Below, in pieces: positions 25,001 to 36,568 of a stretch of 64,000 nucleotides of DNA; position 1 is the first letter of the stretch; every line of letters begins with the position of its first letter. The DNA is taken from the NCBI RefSeq assembly GCF_033568475.1, contig NW_027331833.1, positions 1,612,001-1,676,000 on the forward strand, written 5' to 3'. Made by a program: the position numbers and the translations under genes. This DNA is from Henckelia pumila (lineage: Eukaryota > Streptophyta > Magnoliopsida > Lamiales > Gesneriaceae). Below the pieces are notes generated by a model. That model saw only the letters and a list, made by a program, of their open reading frames with translations, was not told the origin of the DNA and made no database searches.

Positions 25001-25311
25001 TATTTCAGAGCATTATCTTTACTTGATGATTCGTACTTTGACTTGTTCTTATCTTATAATTATTGGTTTCTTCAACTCAGTTTGAGACATCAGCACCCAG
25101 CATCGATGAACATGCCAATGCCGTTAAGTCGACAGATGACATAAACTCGAGTGAGGAGGTGAATTGTACACCAGAGTACAATGGTTCCTTGCAGGAAAAC
25201 CAAAAGGATGAAAATGAAGATTATGACACTGAGGAGGAGGACGACGACGGTGACGAGCATCCTGGTGAAGCCTCCATACCTAAAAAGATCTGGACATTTT
25301 TCACATCTTGA
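19080..25311 (+). CDS. CRWN1: CRWN/NMCP1-type nuclear lamina-like protein, eight exons
   Basis: Exons: 19080-19373, 19469-19678, 20968-21221, 21303-21573, 21655-21738, 22290-24325, 24794-24989, 25081-25311; GT...AG introns, phases consistent, about 1191 residues. The start ATG 19080 gives the family opening M-F-T-P-K-R; an upstream in-frame TTG at 19050 is not used. A proline-rich head (residues ~30-50) is followed by a very long heptad-type coiled coil (~85 to ~770; K/E-rich), then a tail with R-R-S-S-R-K and R-T-R-S-V-K stretches, a basic R-R-K-K-R-Q nuclear-localisation-like motif (~1023), an acidic run and the conserved C-terminus [13 protein letters not shown] proteins line the plant nuclear periphery and set nuclear size, shape and heterochromatin organisation. 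Length and C-terminus fit the NMCP1 (CRWN1-3) type, not NMCP2/CRWN4; the exact paralogue is inferred. A 45-bp in-frame duplication lies at 23793-23882. All frames are open. Confidence 0.95.
23793..23882 (+). repeat. 45-bp tandem duplication inside CRWN exon 6
   Basis: 23793-23837 and 23838-23882 are near-identical and in frame. Both start ATTCCTGTCGAG and encode I-P-V-E-x-A-S-x-A-Q-D-T-x-Q-G twice. They lie in the non-coiled tail. Confidence 0.92.
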
Positions 25312-25829
25312 TACTTTGTGCGTCTTCCTGCTAGCTTCGATATGAATTTGTCTATTTTTTCTTGTACGATGTAATAGGATTTTTAGAATTGATCATTGGC
25401 AAGTTTAGTCTTAAAATGGGAGAACTTTTAGATGTCGGGTTACTTTTCACTTAGAATATTCTCAGTATCTGCCTGTACTTGTCATTGCAGATGATTGTTG
25501 ATTGTGAATTAGCAGTAGATCCATTTTTTCCACATCATATCTGATTTAAAATTTGATCGTTTTGAGATGATTCTTTACATTTCTCATCTGTTTCATACCT
25601 ATTTTGTGGATGTAATTTTTTTATCTACAATATTCAGAAAAAGTGCGTGTATAATTGAAAAATATACATAATTCTGTAACAACATTTCACATTTAATTAA
25701 ATATTTGAAATCAGAATGTGGATGATAAGAATCCAAATTATTTTTGTTTTTTGACTCAACCGATGTTTGTTTATAGCAAATTTTTTAATTAGGTTGGATT
25801 TTTTTAAAGGGTGAACTTGTAATTTATTC
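25312..25829 (+). other. CRWN 3' flank
   Basis: This T-rich sequence after the stop codon probably includes the 3' untranslated region. No separate gene is seen. Confidence 0.45.
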
Positions 25830-27570
25830 CAAATGAGAGATATCATCCATTACACGATCAACCAACCAAAATGAAAAATTTTGTGACTCCCAAACAAGGG
25901 AGAGTGTGACTCCAAACAAGGGAGAGGATGAAAGAGCAAAATTTTTTTTGTGTGCGCCCAATCATATTGACCGTTCTTTTACCATGTGCTAACTTTGTGC
26001 TCGAGAGACCTGAAATAATGGTCTTGACTTCTTTAGCTATGACTTTGATATAGCTAAAATCTTCTTCTATGTTGGAGACTACTTGCACCGTTAAAAGACA
26101 ATCAGTATGTATTTCATGTATCCCCAGCCCACGTTCCTGCACCAATGTCATACCTCTCTGATCGCCAGAAGCTCTGCATGAGTGACTGATAGAGGTTTTG
26201 CAATTTGTTTCCCAAAGACCAACACCAAATTTCCTTCTTGGTCCCGTACCACTCCGTCAGTTGAATATCTCCCAAGGTTGTCGTTCACTGCAGCGTCTAC
26301 ATCCATTCTCAATTTATTGGTCGGAGACTCGCTCCAGCGATCCTATGGAGATCTTTGCTTGCATACCTGGTCGGTCCTCAGCGATTCGAGTGCATCATGG
26401 AACTCCCCCAGTAAGAATATGCTCCAGTCGGCGGTAATCTGAATTAGCATACCCTCCTTATCATGTAGGGCTCTCATGCGTTCATGCTAGGCAGCCCAAG
26501 TCCTCATAGCAAAAAGTTCAAAATCTTTTCTACTCTGCACTCCTTTCAACTACAGAAAACATTAACGAGTTCCATATTACGAATTTGTTCCAAGAGTGGT
26601 TTGAACATCGTTCCTTTCCAACACATTCGCATTGCAAGACACTAGAATAATGCATGGCAGGTGGAATCACATCCAAACTGACAAAGTAGGCAATTTCCTG
26701 ACATCGGGACATGATGTGCCATCAGGTTCATTGCTGCCGGAATAATATTATGTAGAGCTCTTCACCAAAAACTCCTGACTTTTGGTAGAAGCGATAGAGA
26801 CCATAAAAATTTCCACCAAGACTTCGAGTGCGAACTGTGTATGGGTGGATCATATAATCCGATCTCCAGATTGTAGCCATCTCTCACTGAGTATTTCCCC
26901 TTCAAATCGTAGTATCAGTAATGGTAATCCTTTGACAATCGGAATGGCCAGGATATCTGAGACAATGTAGGGAAGAAAAAGAGTATGTATCAGTGACGCA
27001 TTCCCAGCTCCTTCATGTATGATCGAGCTAACTGACTCAAAAGCATTCGGATCATCCTGCAAAGTCGGCCAAGCAAGAAGATCAAGAATCCAATGATCTT
27101 GAGCCGGTGATATTTTCTCCCCATTACGCTCTCTCCAACAAAGCCCCTTGCTCAATAAATTTCTACTCCACAATAATGATCTCCAAATGAAGGGGGGATT
27201 GATTCCGATCGATGCATTCATAATATATTGATGCTTGAAGTACCTTGCTTTCAAGACTCGGGCCACTGGAGAGGTTGGATTGTCTATTATTCTCCATACT
27301 TGTTTCGCCAAGAGGACTTTATTAAAAGGTTCGAGTTGGCGAAATCCCATGCTTCGTATGAATTTAGGCAAACAAAGAGATTTTCAAGTTTTCCAGTGCA
27401 ATGGCTTTTTCCCATAATTCATACCCCACCAGAAGTTTGAAAATTCCCTCTGTATTGCCTCTATTACATATTTCAGGATACGAAAGCAAGACATGACATA
27501 CGTAGGAATCGACTTGAGCACAGATTTTATCAAAGTCTCTTTGCCCCCAACTGAGAATGTTTTACGAAAG
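25830..27570 (-). mobile_element. LINE (non-LTR) retrotransposon 3' fragment
   Basis: Minus-strand frames, read from 27570 down, give the end of a plant LINE ORF2. They show S-V-G-G-K-E-T-L-I-K and P-T-Y-V-M-S-C-F (about 27460-27540), then W-W-G and H-W-K-T, then the post-RT region with L-L-A-K-Q-V-W-R-I and F-I-W-R-S (27371-26850). A C-terminal RNase H-like segment (RVT_3 type, I-H-T-D-C-L) lies at about 26090-25860. Frames are shifted near 27380 and below 26850. The 5' end of the LINE is missing: at about 27570 the sequence switches to gypsy leader. Confidence 0.85.
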
Positions 27571-29157
27571 ATTCGTCTGAAAGCATGAACAAATCCAAGA
27601 AGCATTGGGGAAAGAATAAAAAAAATAAAAAAAAAAGCAAGAACACAAATAAATTCAACATTGTTCCCCGGAAACGGCGCCAAAATTTGATAGCGCTAAA
27701 TCGTGTCACGCTCAAATTACCCAACTCAATCAGATAAGCAAAATATGTAATAGTGAGATTAGAGATCGTTTTCACGAGGAAATATAAATTAATGTGTTCT
27801 AAAATTAAAAAAAAAAAGGTTTTGAGTTGAGATTAACTACTAAAAATTTAAGCAATTTAAAATTCAAGTTTATCACTAACATGCAAGATTAAAATTATAC
27901 CGAAGAAATCAATAAGAAACAAGTCTTGGTATCGGTCGACTACACCCTTGATATTTATTCATTCAATCATTGATTGCCTAAAAATAATTAATTCTATCAA
28001 ATATTCATCATTAAAAATTTAATTTCTGTTTCACCTTAATCTTAGTTAATTAGACACCAGCGTTCTAGATTAACCCTTACCAATAAATCAACCCGGATAT
28101 CAGAGATCTAGATTTAAATTTAAGGTAGCATTCAAATGACTAAAACTGATGAATCTAGACAACACAAATACCAGCGATTATATTTAATCTAGTCAATTGT
28201 TGTTCCTACGATTTAACAAATTCACCCGCGGAAAATATTAAACACAGTTGCTTCGCAAATTAGTTGATTCAAACAATTACGGATTTGAATTCTAATTTAG
28301 CATTAGATTATATAATGAAATCCTAAGATGGCCAATCCGAAAATCTCATAACAAACATGGCAATCAATCCAAAACAACTTTTGATACTCGATAATAATCA
28401 AACATTAAAAGTTCAAATCTCATGAATAAACAAAATCAAGGGTTCGTCTTCCTCAACCAAGAATAAAAACTTAGCCAAAAATCTTCATGAATTCTACAGA
28501 AAATTTCATGAAAATAAAATTAAATCTAAGAAAAGAGAGAAGAAACCTAGCCGCCAAGAGAGTTCTTTTGTTTTTATGCCGTCCAAAGATCTTCATAATG
28601 ATTCCCAGCCTCTAAGATTTGAAAATATATAATTTAATTAAGGCTAGAGTCCTTAAAAATAAAAATTCATAATTTAAAGATTTATTCCCGTACAAACCCG
28701 CTCGCTCGATCGGTAGAGTCTTGCGGATCGAGCGAGCTAAAATTCCAATCCCTACTGTTTTCGTTCTTCACACGGCCGTTCGATCGGTAGAACTTTGCAG
28801 ATCGAGCGGCCAAGCTTCATGCCTTAATAAATCATTTGCACATCAAACTAGCGCAAACGCGCCTCTTCATCCTCAATAACGCATCATGTTGTGCAAACAA
28901 CATGTGCAAATGCGCTTGTCAATCCTTATCTGCACTACTTGTTGTGCAAACGCGCATGATTCTTCCTTATGTGCACTACTTGGTGTGAAAATGCCATCCA
29001 AGCCTTCATCCGCGCTCCATTCTTCTTCCTTGCTTATTTTCTTCCCTAAATCAAACCAAAAACATTCATTAGTAACTATACAATGAATTTAATCAACGCA
29101 AACTCTTCTAATCACACCAGTTAACACACATAAATGTAACACAATATCATCACATCA
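27571..29157 (-). mobile_element. Gypsy leader plus 5' LTR fragment (relative of Gypsy-A)
   Basis: 27571-27664 resembles the Gypsy-A leader at about 12140-12232. 27665-27682 is a tRNA-Asp-type primer site (TCCCCGGAAACGGCGCCA). 27688-29157 is an LTR starting TGATAGCGCTAAATCG and ending ATATCATCACATCA, clearly homologous to the Gypsy-A LTRs but more diverged. No gag or 3' LTR follows on the left, where the sequence becomes LINE. It is a truncated, minus-strand copy. Confidence 0.88.
27688..29157 (-). repeat. Gypsy LTR (third copy of the family)
   Basis: This 1470-base LTR carries two adjacent inverted repeats in its upstream (U3) part: GCTCGCTCGATC (28700-28711) / GATCGAGCGAGC (28726-28737) and GGCCGTTCGATC (28774-28785) / GATCGAGCGGCC (28800-28811). 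Each has a 14-base loop starting GGTAGA. Confidence 0.88.
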
Positions 29158-30309
29158 TAGGGCTTAGCGATCCTACGAGAAATACTATCTCGAAAGAGAT
29201 ACGACTCAATGTGTATGTGCACATGTAGCATGTATGAAAAGCAATAAAACATGTATCATGACACATAAATGCAATATGTAAACATTCATACTCAGCTGAC
29301 AATATCAATCAGTACTTATGTACCTCTAAATGATAGATCAAGTACAATCAGGGTATAGGTTTCAAGCATACAGTCAAGTAATTATCATATCACTAATCAT
29401 GTTTTCAAAGCATTAACTAAGCTAACAGATGCTCCTATAAATTTAATAGGATTCTCGGACTATACCTTCATCCGTCGTTAGTCCGTTGGCGTCGATAACC
29501 TAGTTTCTACTCACTCTTCGATGCTATTCCAGAATCACCTCACTTATTATCGTCGGGCCCTCAAATATATACTGAATCAAGAAAGAGATCTTGTGAATTG
29601 GTGATTGAAACTGAAGCTCGGAGCCCCTATTTATAGGCGGAGATTGGAAGATCCGAACTCTTCATGTAAGTCATGTTTCCGATCATTGGAGATCGAAAGT
29701 TTTGATCGTGACTTCGGTGGTTCCAAACTCGCATGAATTTACAGTGTCCAAATTCATTGCTTAGTCATCATATCAGAAACATTATCGATCTCCATAAAAG
29801 CTAAAGAATTGAAAACTTTGTATATTGAATTTTGTATTCAGAAAACAATGAATTACAGATGAGTTTCTCTCATGCCTATTTATAGACATGTGTTGACTAT
29901 ACACTTGCTAAGTCCAACTATATGACACGTAAACTATATTCCCCTAATGCTTCTAATACATCATGCCACGTCTTCGGACGTTCCGATCTGTCACTTCGGA
30001 TGGTCCGATATGTTCCACGCATCAGTTCGCTTTGTGACACCTCATGGATGACTTGGATGAGGAGGTTCAAAATTTCTGATCTATAGTTCGGATGTTCCAA
30101 GTTGTACCCTTTCCTCCGAACTAACTATGCACAATTCGTTGCTTCCGAAGTGGGGGGTTCGGATCTTTCGAACCGAGTTCGGACCTTCCGAACTCTCCAA
30201 TTATTTCAAAGTTCAGAATTTATATTTTAATTTTGTTTAATCCCTTAATTTATTAAATTAGTAACTCTTAACTATGTTTAATATTTAAATCAGGGTAAGA
30301 GTTACTGCA
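29158..30309 (-). mobile_element. Truncated LTR related to the solo LTR at 9144-10464
   Basis: The order of matching segments follows 9144-10464, including AAAGAGATA-CTCAATATG-like sequence, CATACTCAG, the CCTATTTATAGGCGGAGAT box (minus-strand TATA, about 29630), the dyad-rich upstream part and the end GGGTAAGAGTTACTGCA. The first ~500 bases of the family LTR are missing. 29158 is where the gypsy LTR abuts it, so the gypsy element inserted into an older copy. Positions about 29780-29930 hold extra sequence with its own CTATTTATAGAC box. Confidence 0.7.
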
Positions 30310-31094
30310 TATGATTTATTTTCTCGAAGTTGATCAATTGGCTTGATGTCCTCTTGTACACTGATAAGTCGTCCCGAATTCCATTGCTTTCTTCCACTGT
30401 TGCTTTAAAGAAAATAAGGTTGTCATCGGAAAAAAAAACAGATGAGAAATCGAGGGACAGGAATTCGCAATATGTACTCCTGTAATTCTTCTCCGAGATT
30501 CATATGATATCAGAATGATGGATTTTAAGTCTATCTAACAATGATACTATTTGAAATTTATTCCACTTTATATTATTAATGTATAAATAAGTAAAGTGTG
30601 AGTTTATGATTGTATCCATTGTTTTGTTGTTGTTTTTTTTTTTAAATGTTCTATGTTTCGTTGTTAACAATAATATTATAATAAAAATCTATAAATTTGA
30701 AATATTTCCATTAAAATACAATCTCTAGAAAGTTTAACTATTGGAAGTCCAATTAATTTTTCGGTACATGAATTGGCCCGTTAACGTGCTCGTTAACTAC
30801 TCATAAATTATTATTATAAATATAGATTTTAAAGATTAATAATAGTTCTATCGTTAAGAGTGTGTGATAATTATGACTCAAGTTATGCTAATGAAGTTTG
30901 ATTGGAACATTATAGTTTATACAGTTATACTTCATCGTCCCACAAAGTATAAACAAATCAATAAAGGTTCCAAAAATTCAAAATATTTTTAATGATACAA
31001 CTCAAATATTTTAAATCATACTGCAATATGAACATTACATTTTGTTTTTCCAATAGAAGCATTTATTGTTTACCAATAATTCGAGAAAATCGAA
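30310..31094. other. AT-rich intergenic sequence
   Basis: No coding frame, RNA gene or clear repeat is recognised between the truncated LTR and Copia-B. Confidence 0.5.
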
Positions 31095-31099
31095 CATAT

Positions 31100-31373
31100 T
31101 GTTGAAAAATATATTATTATTATTACTATGTTGAATATTGAATATTGAATGTTGAATATTGAGTTGTAAAATGTGGAAAATTAGTGTGTGATGATGTAGA
31201 TGGTGATATATTAATTTTGGGACTAATCTCAAATGTGGATCTATAAATAAGTCTTCATTTGTGATGAAAAATACAATTGAGTTGAGAGAAAAATATTATA
31301 AAATGTAGATTTTGATATATTTTGAGTTTTGGTATTTTTACTTTTTACCATAAATTTTTACTTTTTCACAACA
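31100..31373 (+). repeat. 5' LTR of Copia-B
   Basis: This 274-base LTR contains TCTATAAATAAG (about 31239) as a TATA box. It is followed by CGTTATCAACACGATCG, which is likely the primer site and is also present as CGTTATCAGCACGATCG next to the Copia-C 5' LTR. Confidence 0.93.
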
Positions 31374-32281
31374 CGTTATCAACACGATCGCTCGAAGGTT
31401 CTCCATAATTTCCGACGCTCCAAAATACAAGAAGAAGTCAAAAATATTCAACAAGTAAGAATTTTTATTTTACTGTTTATATATTTTTATTGTGTATATA
31501 TTAATATATAATATCATGTTATTATCAGAAATGAAAAAAATTAGTTTTTTAAAAACTTGTTATAAATCCTGGGAGGATGTTAAGACGACATCCCACACTC
31601 CCAGTAAGAGATACGACAAGTATAAAAGCCTCTAAGGTTTTTAAACAATAACGTGATATGATATATATTTATTATGTATATATATACTAACTATATTGGT
31701 ATAATTTCACAATATTATAAAAAGGCTGTCTATGACACTGATCTTATAATAATGTGATATGATATGATATACTATACCTGACTTTATACTAACTATATTG
31801 GTATAATTTCACAATATTATATAAAAGGTTGTCTACGACACTAACCTTATAATAATGTGATATGATATACATAATTATTTAATCTATCATTATATGCATT
31901 GCATCATTATCACGAATTTTTATTCAACATATACTCGATTTTTTCTTTACCTCCAACGGTCACAAACGGCTAGTTTTTGGCCTATAAATATGTTCACTCA
32001 AACTCATTTTCAATCACACCAAAATTCACTCTTTCTCTCAAAATATTTTCTCCTCGGTTTTTTTGAAGATGAAGATGATGACATTTCTAAGGCTATTTTT
32101 CATAACGATTATGATTATCATGCTCACGAGTCTTGTACTCACCAGCGATTTTCCACCACATAATTTTTCTCTATTTGTATACGCACTTGTAATCTTCGTT
32201 CTTTCATTATTTTGTATTGTCATATTAATGGAAATTAACTAATAAAATGCATTGTTATTTTTCTAGTACCACCATTTAAAA
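31374..32281 (+). other. Long leader of Copia-B with tandem repeats and an internal promoter-like block
   Basis: This ~0.9-kb leader is shared with Copia-C. It holds a ~112-base tandem duplication (CTAACTATATTGG at 31687 and 31799). Further on is CTCCAACGGTCACAAACGGC (31951-31970), then CCTATAAATA at 31981. A short frame with F-F-E-D-E-D-D-D (about 32055) lies after that and is seen in both copies, but in shifted context. Confidence 0.65.
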
Positions 32282-32932
32282 TTTGGTAAAGATTGAATTC
32301 GTTGCTCTCGATATCACTAGAAAAGAACAAAGAATTGTTAATGAGAAATCATAAATCCCGACCAGTGTATCTATGGCATTTTCAGAAGCAAATGTCGCAA
32401 GTAAAAATGAAAACCAAAATCAAAGGCATTAACTAGATTTTGGTTGAGGTCGAGGATGTGGTCATGAACGTGGACGTAGAAATGATCGCGGTCGTGGTCA
32501 CGGCCGTGAATATGAAAATAATCGAAATAGTTACTTCAATAACTAATCTCAAAAGAACGTCACGAACCACCCAAAAAGACAGCATGAAAATATGAGTGAA
32601 AATAAAAATCACTCAAAAAGATATGAAAGTGCTTGTTATAAATGTGGCACTCCAAGACATTGGTCACGTACCCTTGAGCACTTATGTAAGCTCTTTAAAG
32701 TATCGATAAAGGGGAAAGAAAAAGAGACCAATTTTGTTAAAAACAGTAAAAATTTAAGTGGTTAAACTTATTTCAATGCTGCCGATTTTTTCAAATAATT
32801 TCGAAAACAATGATTAATATATTGGTGGGACTGAAATGTAACATGCTATATTTTTCATGCATTCTTATGAAACATGCTATATTTTGCATATATATATTAT
32901 CCTTGATTTTCTTTATTGCATTTTTTTGAAGT
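32282..32932 (+). pseudogene. Copia-B gag with internal deletion
   Basis: The gag start region resembles that of Copia-C but jumps after a few dozen bases to the middle of gag, losing roughly 0.5 kb by comparison. The RG-rich stretch (about 32440-32520) and a zinc knuckle C-Y-K-C-G-T-P-R-H (about 32640) remain, but the last knuckle cysteine is lost. Stops are frequent. A spacer without a frame (32765-32932) precedes pol. Confidence 0.8.
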
Positions 32933-35900
32933 ATGGAAAATGCTATGAGCAAAGATAAACCCAAGGAAGTTTGCATATCCGATAGTGGTACAACGCACAC
33001 CATTCTCCGAGATAAAAGATATTTCTTGGAATTAAAACCAACAAAAACAATGGTGAATACAATATCAGGTCCTGTAGACTTGATTGAAGGTTGTGGAAAA
33101 GCACATTTTTTGTTACCTAATGATACAAAATTTTTTATAAATGATGCTTTATATTCACCAGGATCAAAGAGAAATTTGTTGAGTTTTAATGACATATATT
33201 CTCATGGGTATGATACTGAGATGATAACTGATGGAAATCAGAAATATATGTGTCTTACCACATATAAATCAGGAAAAAAATATGTGGTTGAAAAATTATT
33301 AATGCTCCCTACTGGATTGCATTATACACATATAAGGCCAATCGAATCAAATATGGTGGTTAATAGTTCTTCAATATTAACCAATTGGCATGATCAATTG
33401 GGACATCCTGGTTCAATAATGATGCAAAGAATTATTGAAAATACGCATGGTCATCCATTGAAAGACCAGAAGATCTTTCAGAATAATAAGTTTCAATGTA
33501 AAGCATGTTCTCTTGGAAAAATTATTATAAGACCATCGCCAGCTAAAATCCAAACGGAATCACCCATGTTTCTTGAACGTATTCAGGGTGATATTGTGGG
33601 CCACAACCATGTGGACCATTTCGATATTTTATGGTATTGATCGATGCCTCCAGCAGATGGTCACATGTATGCTTATTGTCAACTCGGAATGTGGCATTTG
33701 CAAGACTAATGGCTCAAATAATAAAATTGCGGAATCAATTTTCCGATTATACAATCAAGAAAATAAGACTTGATAATGCTGGAGAATTTACTTCCCAAAC
33801 TTTCAATGACTATTGTATGTCAATGGAATTACTGTTGAACATCCTGTTGCTCATGTTCATACACAGAATGGATTAGCTGAATCATTGATTAAACGTCTAC
33901 AACTGATTGCTAGACCAATGATTATGAGAACAAAACTCCCTATTTCTATATGGGGAGATGCAATTTTACATGTTGCGGCATTAATTCGCATCAGACCAAG
34001 TGCATATCATAAATTCTCCCCATTGCAGCTTGCATTTGGTAAAGAACCAAATATTTCTCATCTGAGAATTTTTGGATGTATGGTGTATGTGCCTATTGCA
34101 CCACCTCAACGATCAAAAATGGGTCCTCAAAGAAAAATCGGTATTTATATCGGTTATGATAGCTCATCAATCATTCGATATCTTGAGCCTCAGAAAGGCG
34201 ATGTGTTTACAGCACGCTTTGCTGATTTTCATTTTAATGAAGAAATCTTTCCAATGTTAGGGGAAGAAAAGAAACACATCGAAAAAGAAATCACATGGTA
34301 TGTACCATCATTGTTACATTTGGATCCAAGGACCAAACAATGTGAGAAAGATGTACAACAAATTGTGCACTTGCAAAGAATTGCAAATCAAATGCCAGAT
34401 GCATTTGCAGACACAAAAGGGGTAACAAAATCATATATACATACTGTAAATGCCCCTGATCGAATTGAAATTCCAAAGAAATAAATTGAAGACACTCATG
34501 ATGTCATAAAATGCTTAAAGCGTGGAAGGCCAGTCGGTTCCAAGGATAAAAATCCTCGAAAAAGAAAAGGCATAGAGAAACACGATGATCATAAAATACA
34601 AAATGGTGTTCCAGAAGAAACACCTGATGATGAAAATGTTCTGTCAGAACCACAAACTGACGAGAATCGTGAAATCTCTATCAATTATATTAATACTGGA
34701 AAAATATGGAACCGAAAAAATATAGAAGATATTGATGATATATTTTCTTATAATGTGGCATATGACATCATAAATGAAAATGAGGATCATGAACCAAAAT
34801 CTTTTGGTGAATGTAAAACTCTTCATGATTGGGCCAAATGGAAAGATGTCATTCAGGTTGAATTGGATTCGCTAAATAAACGTAATGTTTTTGGACCTAT
34901 AGTCCTCACACCCGAAGGTGTAAAACCTGTTGGATACAAATGAGTTTTTATTCGAAAGCGAAATGAGAAAAATGAAATAGTCAGATATAAAGCTAAACTT
35001 GTTGCACAAGGTTTTTCTCAAAGACTTGGAATTGATTATGAAGAAACGTATTCTCCTGTTATGGATGCAATTATGTTTCGATATTTGATTAGTTTGGCAG
35101 TGTCTGAAAATTTGAAAATGTGTCTTATGGATGTTGTTACAGCTTATTTATACGGATCACTTGATAGTGATATATACATGAAAATACCTGAAGGATTTAA
35201 GATGTCTGAAACTCAAAATTCAAAACCCAGAGAATTTTATATTATGAAATTGCAAAGATCATTATATGGGTTAAAGCAATTCGGCCGAATGTGGTATAAT
35301 CGGCTAAGTGAGCACTTGATGAAAAAGGGATATATGAATGATCCAATATGCCCTTGTGTTTTCATCAAGAAAACAACATCCGGATGTGTAATTATTGCTG
35401 TATATGTTACGAATAAAAAAATTCAAAAAGTTATGATGTACTTGAAGGAAGAATTCGAAATGAAGGATCTTGAAAAAACCAAGTACTGTCTGGGTTTGCA
35501 AATAGAACAAAAAGAATGTGGAATTTTTGTTCACCAGACAAATTATACAAAAAAGATCCTTAAATATTTTAATATGGATAAATCAAATCCATTAAGTACT
35601 TCAATGGTTGTAAGATCATTAAACATAGAAAAGGATTCATTTCGTCCATGTGAAGATGGTGAAGTTATTCTTGGTCCAGAAGTACCATATCTAAGTGTCA
35701 TTGGTATCCTTATGTATCTTGCAAATTTCACTAGACCTGATATATCTTTTGCTGTAAATTTATTGGCAAGATTCAGTTCATATCCAACAAAGAGGCACTG
35801 GAACGGAATTAAACATATATTCTGTTATCTACGAGAAATGACAGATTTGGGACTTTTGTACTCAAAAGACACCAATCAAAGTATCATTGGTTATGCTGAT

Positions 35901-36425
35901 GCTGGATATTTATCTGATCCACATAAGGCACGTTCCCAAACCGGATATGTATTTACTCGTGGAGGCACCGTAATTTCTTGGCGTTCACAGAAACAAACAC
36001 TCGTAACAACTTCATCAAATCACGCCGAGATTATTGCATTACATGAAGCAAGTCGTGAATGTGTATGGTTAAAGTTAATGACCAAACATATTCAAATATC
36101 GTGTGGATTGACAGTAGACAAGAAGCTTATGACACTATATGAAGATAATGCTGCATGTATTGCTCAAATGAAAGAAGGATACATCAAAAGTGACAGAACC
36201 AAACATATCCCTCCCCCCCCCCACCCCCCCCCCCCCCAAAATTCTTTGCCTACACTCAAGAACTTGAGAAGAATAAAGATATTGATATCTGTTACATTCA
36301 ATCAAGTGAGAACTCATCAGATCTCTTTACAAAGGCACTTCCCACGACGATATTCAGAAAGCATATATACAACATTGGGATGCGCAATTTACGAAATATG
36401 TGAAGAATCACTCATGTTAACATGA
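32933..36425 (+). pseudogene. Copia-B pol, broken
   Basis: Pol opens at ATG 32933. The order is protease (D-S-G-T-T-H, about 32980), gag-pre-integrase (W-H-D-Q-L-G-H-P, about 33390), integrase (H-T-Q-N-G-L-A-E-S, about 33860), RT (Y-G-L-K-Q, about 35265) and RNase H (Y-A-D-A-G-Y, about 35895; S-S-N-H-A-E, about 36015). Breaks lie near 33620, 33850, 34484 and 34943. In RT the sequence A-V-Y-V runs straight into T-N-K-K, so the catalytic Y-V-D-D is lost. A C-rich expansion at 36209-36237 shifts the end of RNase H. Confidence 0.88.
36209..36237 (+). repeat. C-rich homopolymer-like tract
   Basis: 29 bases are all C except for one T and one A. The same site in Copia-C (about 38795-38803 on the minus strand) has a run of only about six. 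The tract shifts the RNase H frame. Confidence 0.95.
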
Positions 36426-36557
36426 GGGGGAGTTTACGTGGCTGCACTCTTTTTTCCTTACTATGGTTTTTATTCCACTGGGTTTTTCCTAGTAAGGTTT
36501 TTAACGAGGCAGTATAAAACACGTAATGAAGACAGTCATCATATCACGATCATCATC

Positions 36558-36568
36558 ACAAGGGGGAG
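36558..36568 (+). other. Polypurine tract of Copia-B
   Basis: ACAAGGGGGAG ends at the 3' LTR start (36569). The same tract borders the Copia-C 3' LTR on the minus strand. Confidence 0.75.

Noticed and set aside
31894..32163. Possible small protein (F-E-D-E-D-D-D) in the Copia leader
   Set aside because: Conserved at DNA level in both copies, but its starts differ and indels change the upstream frame; not supported as a gene.
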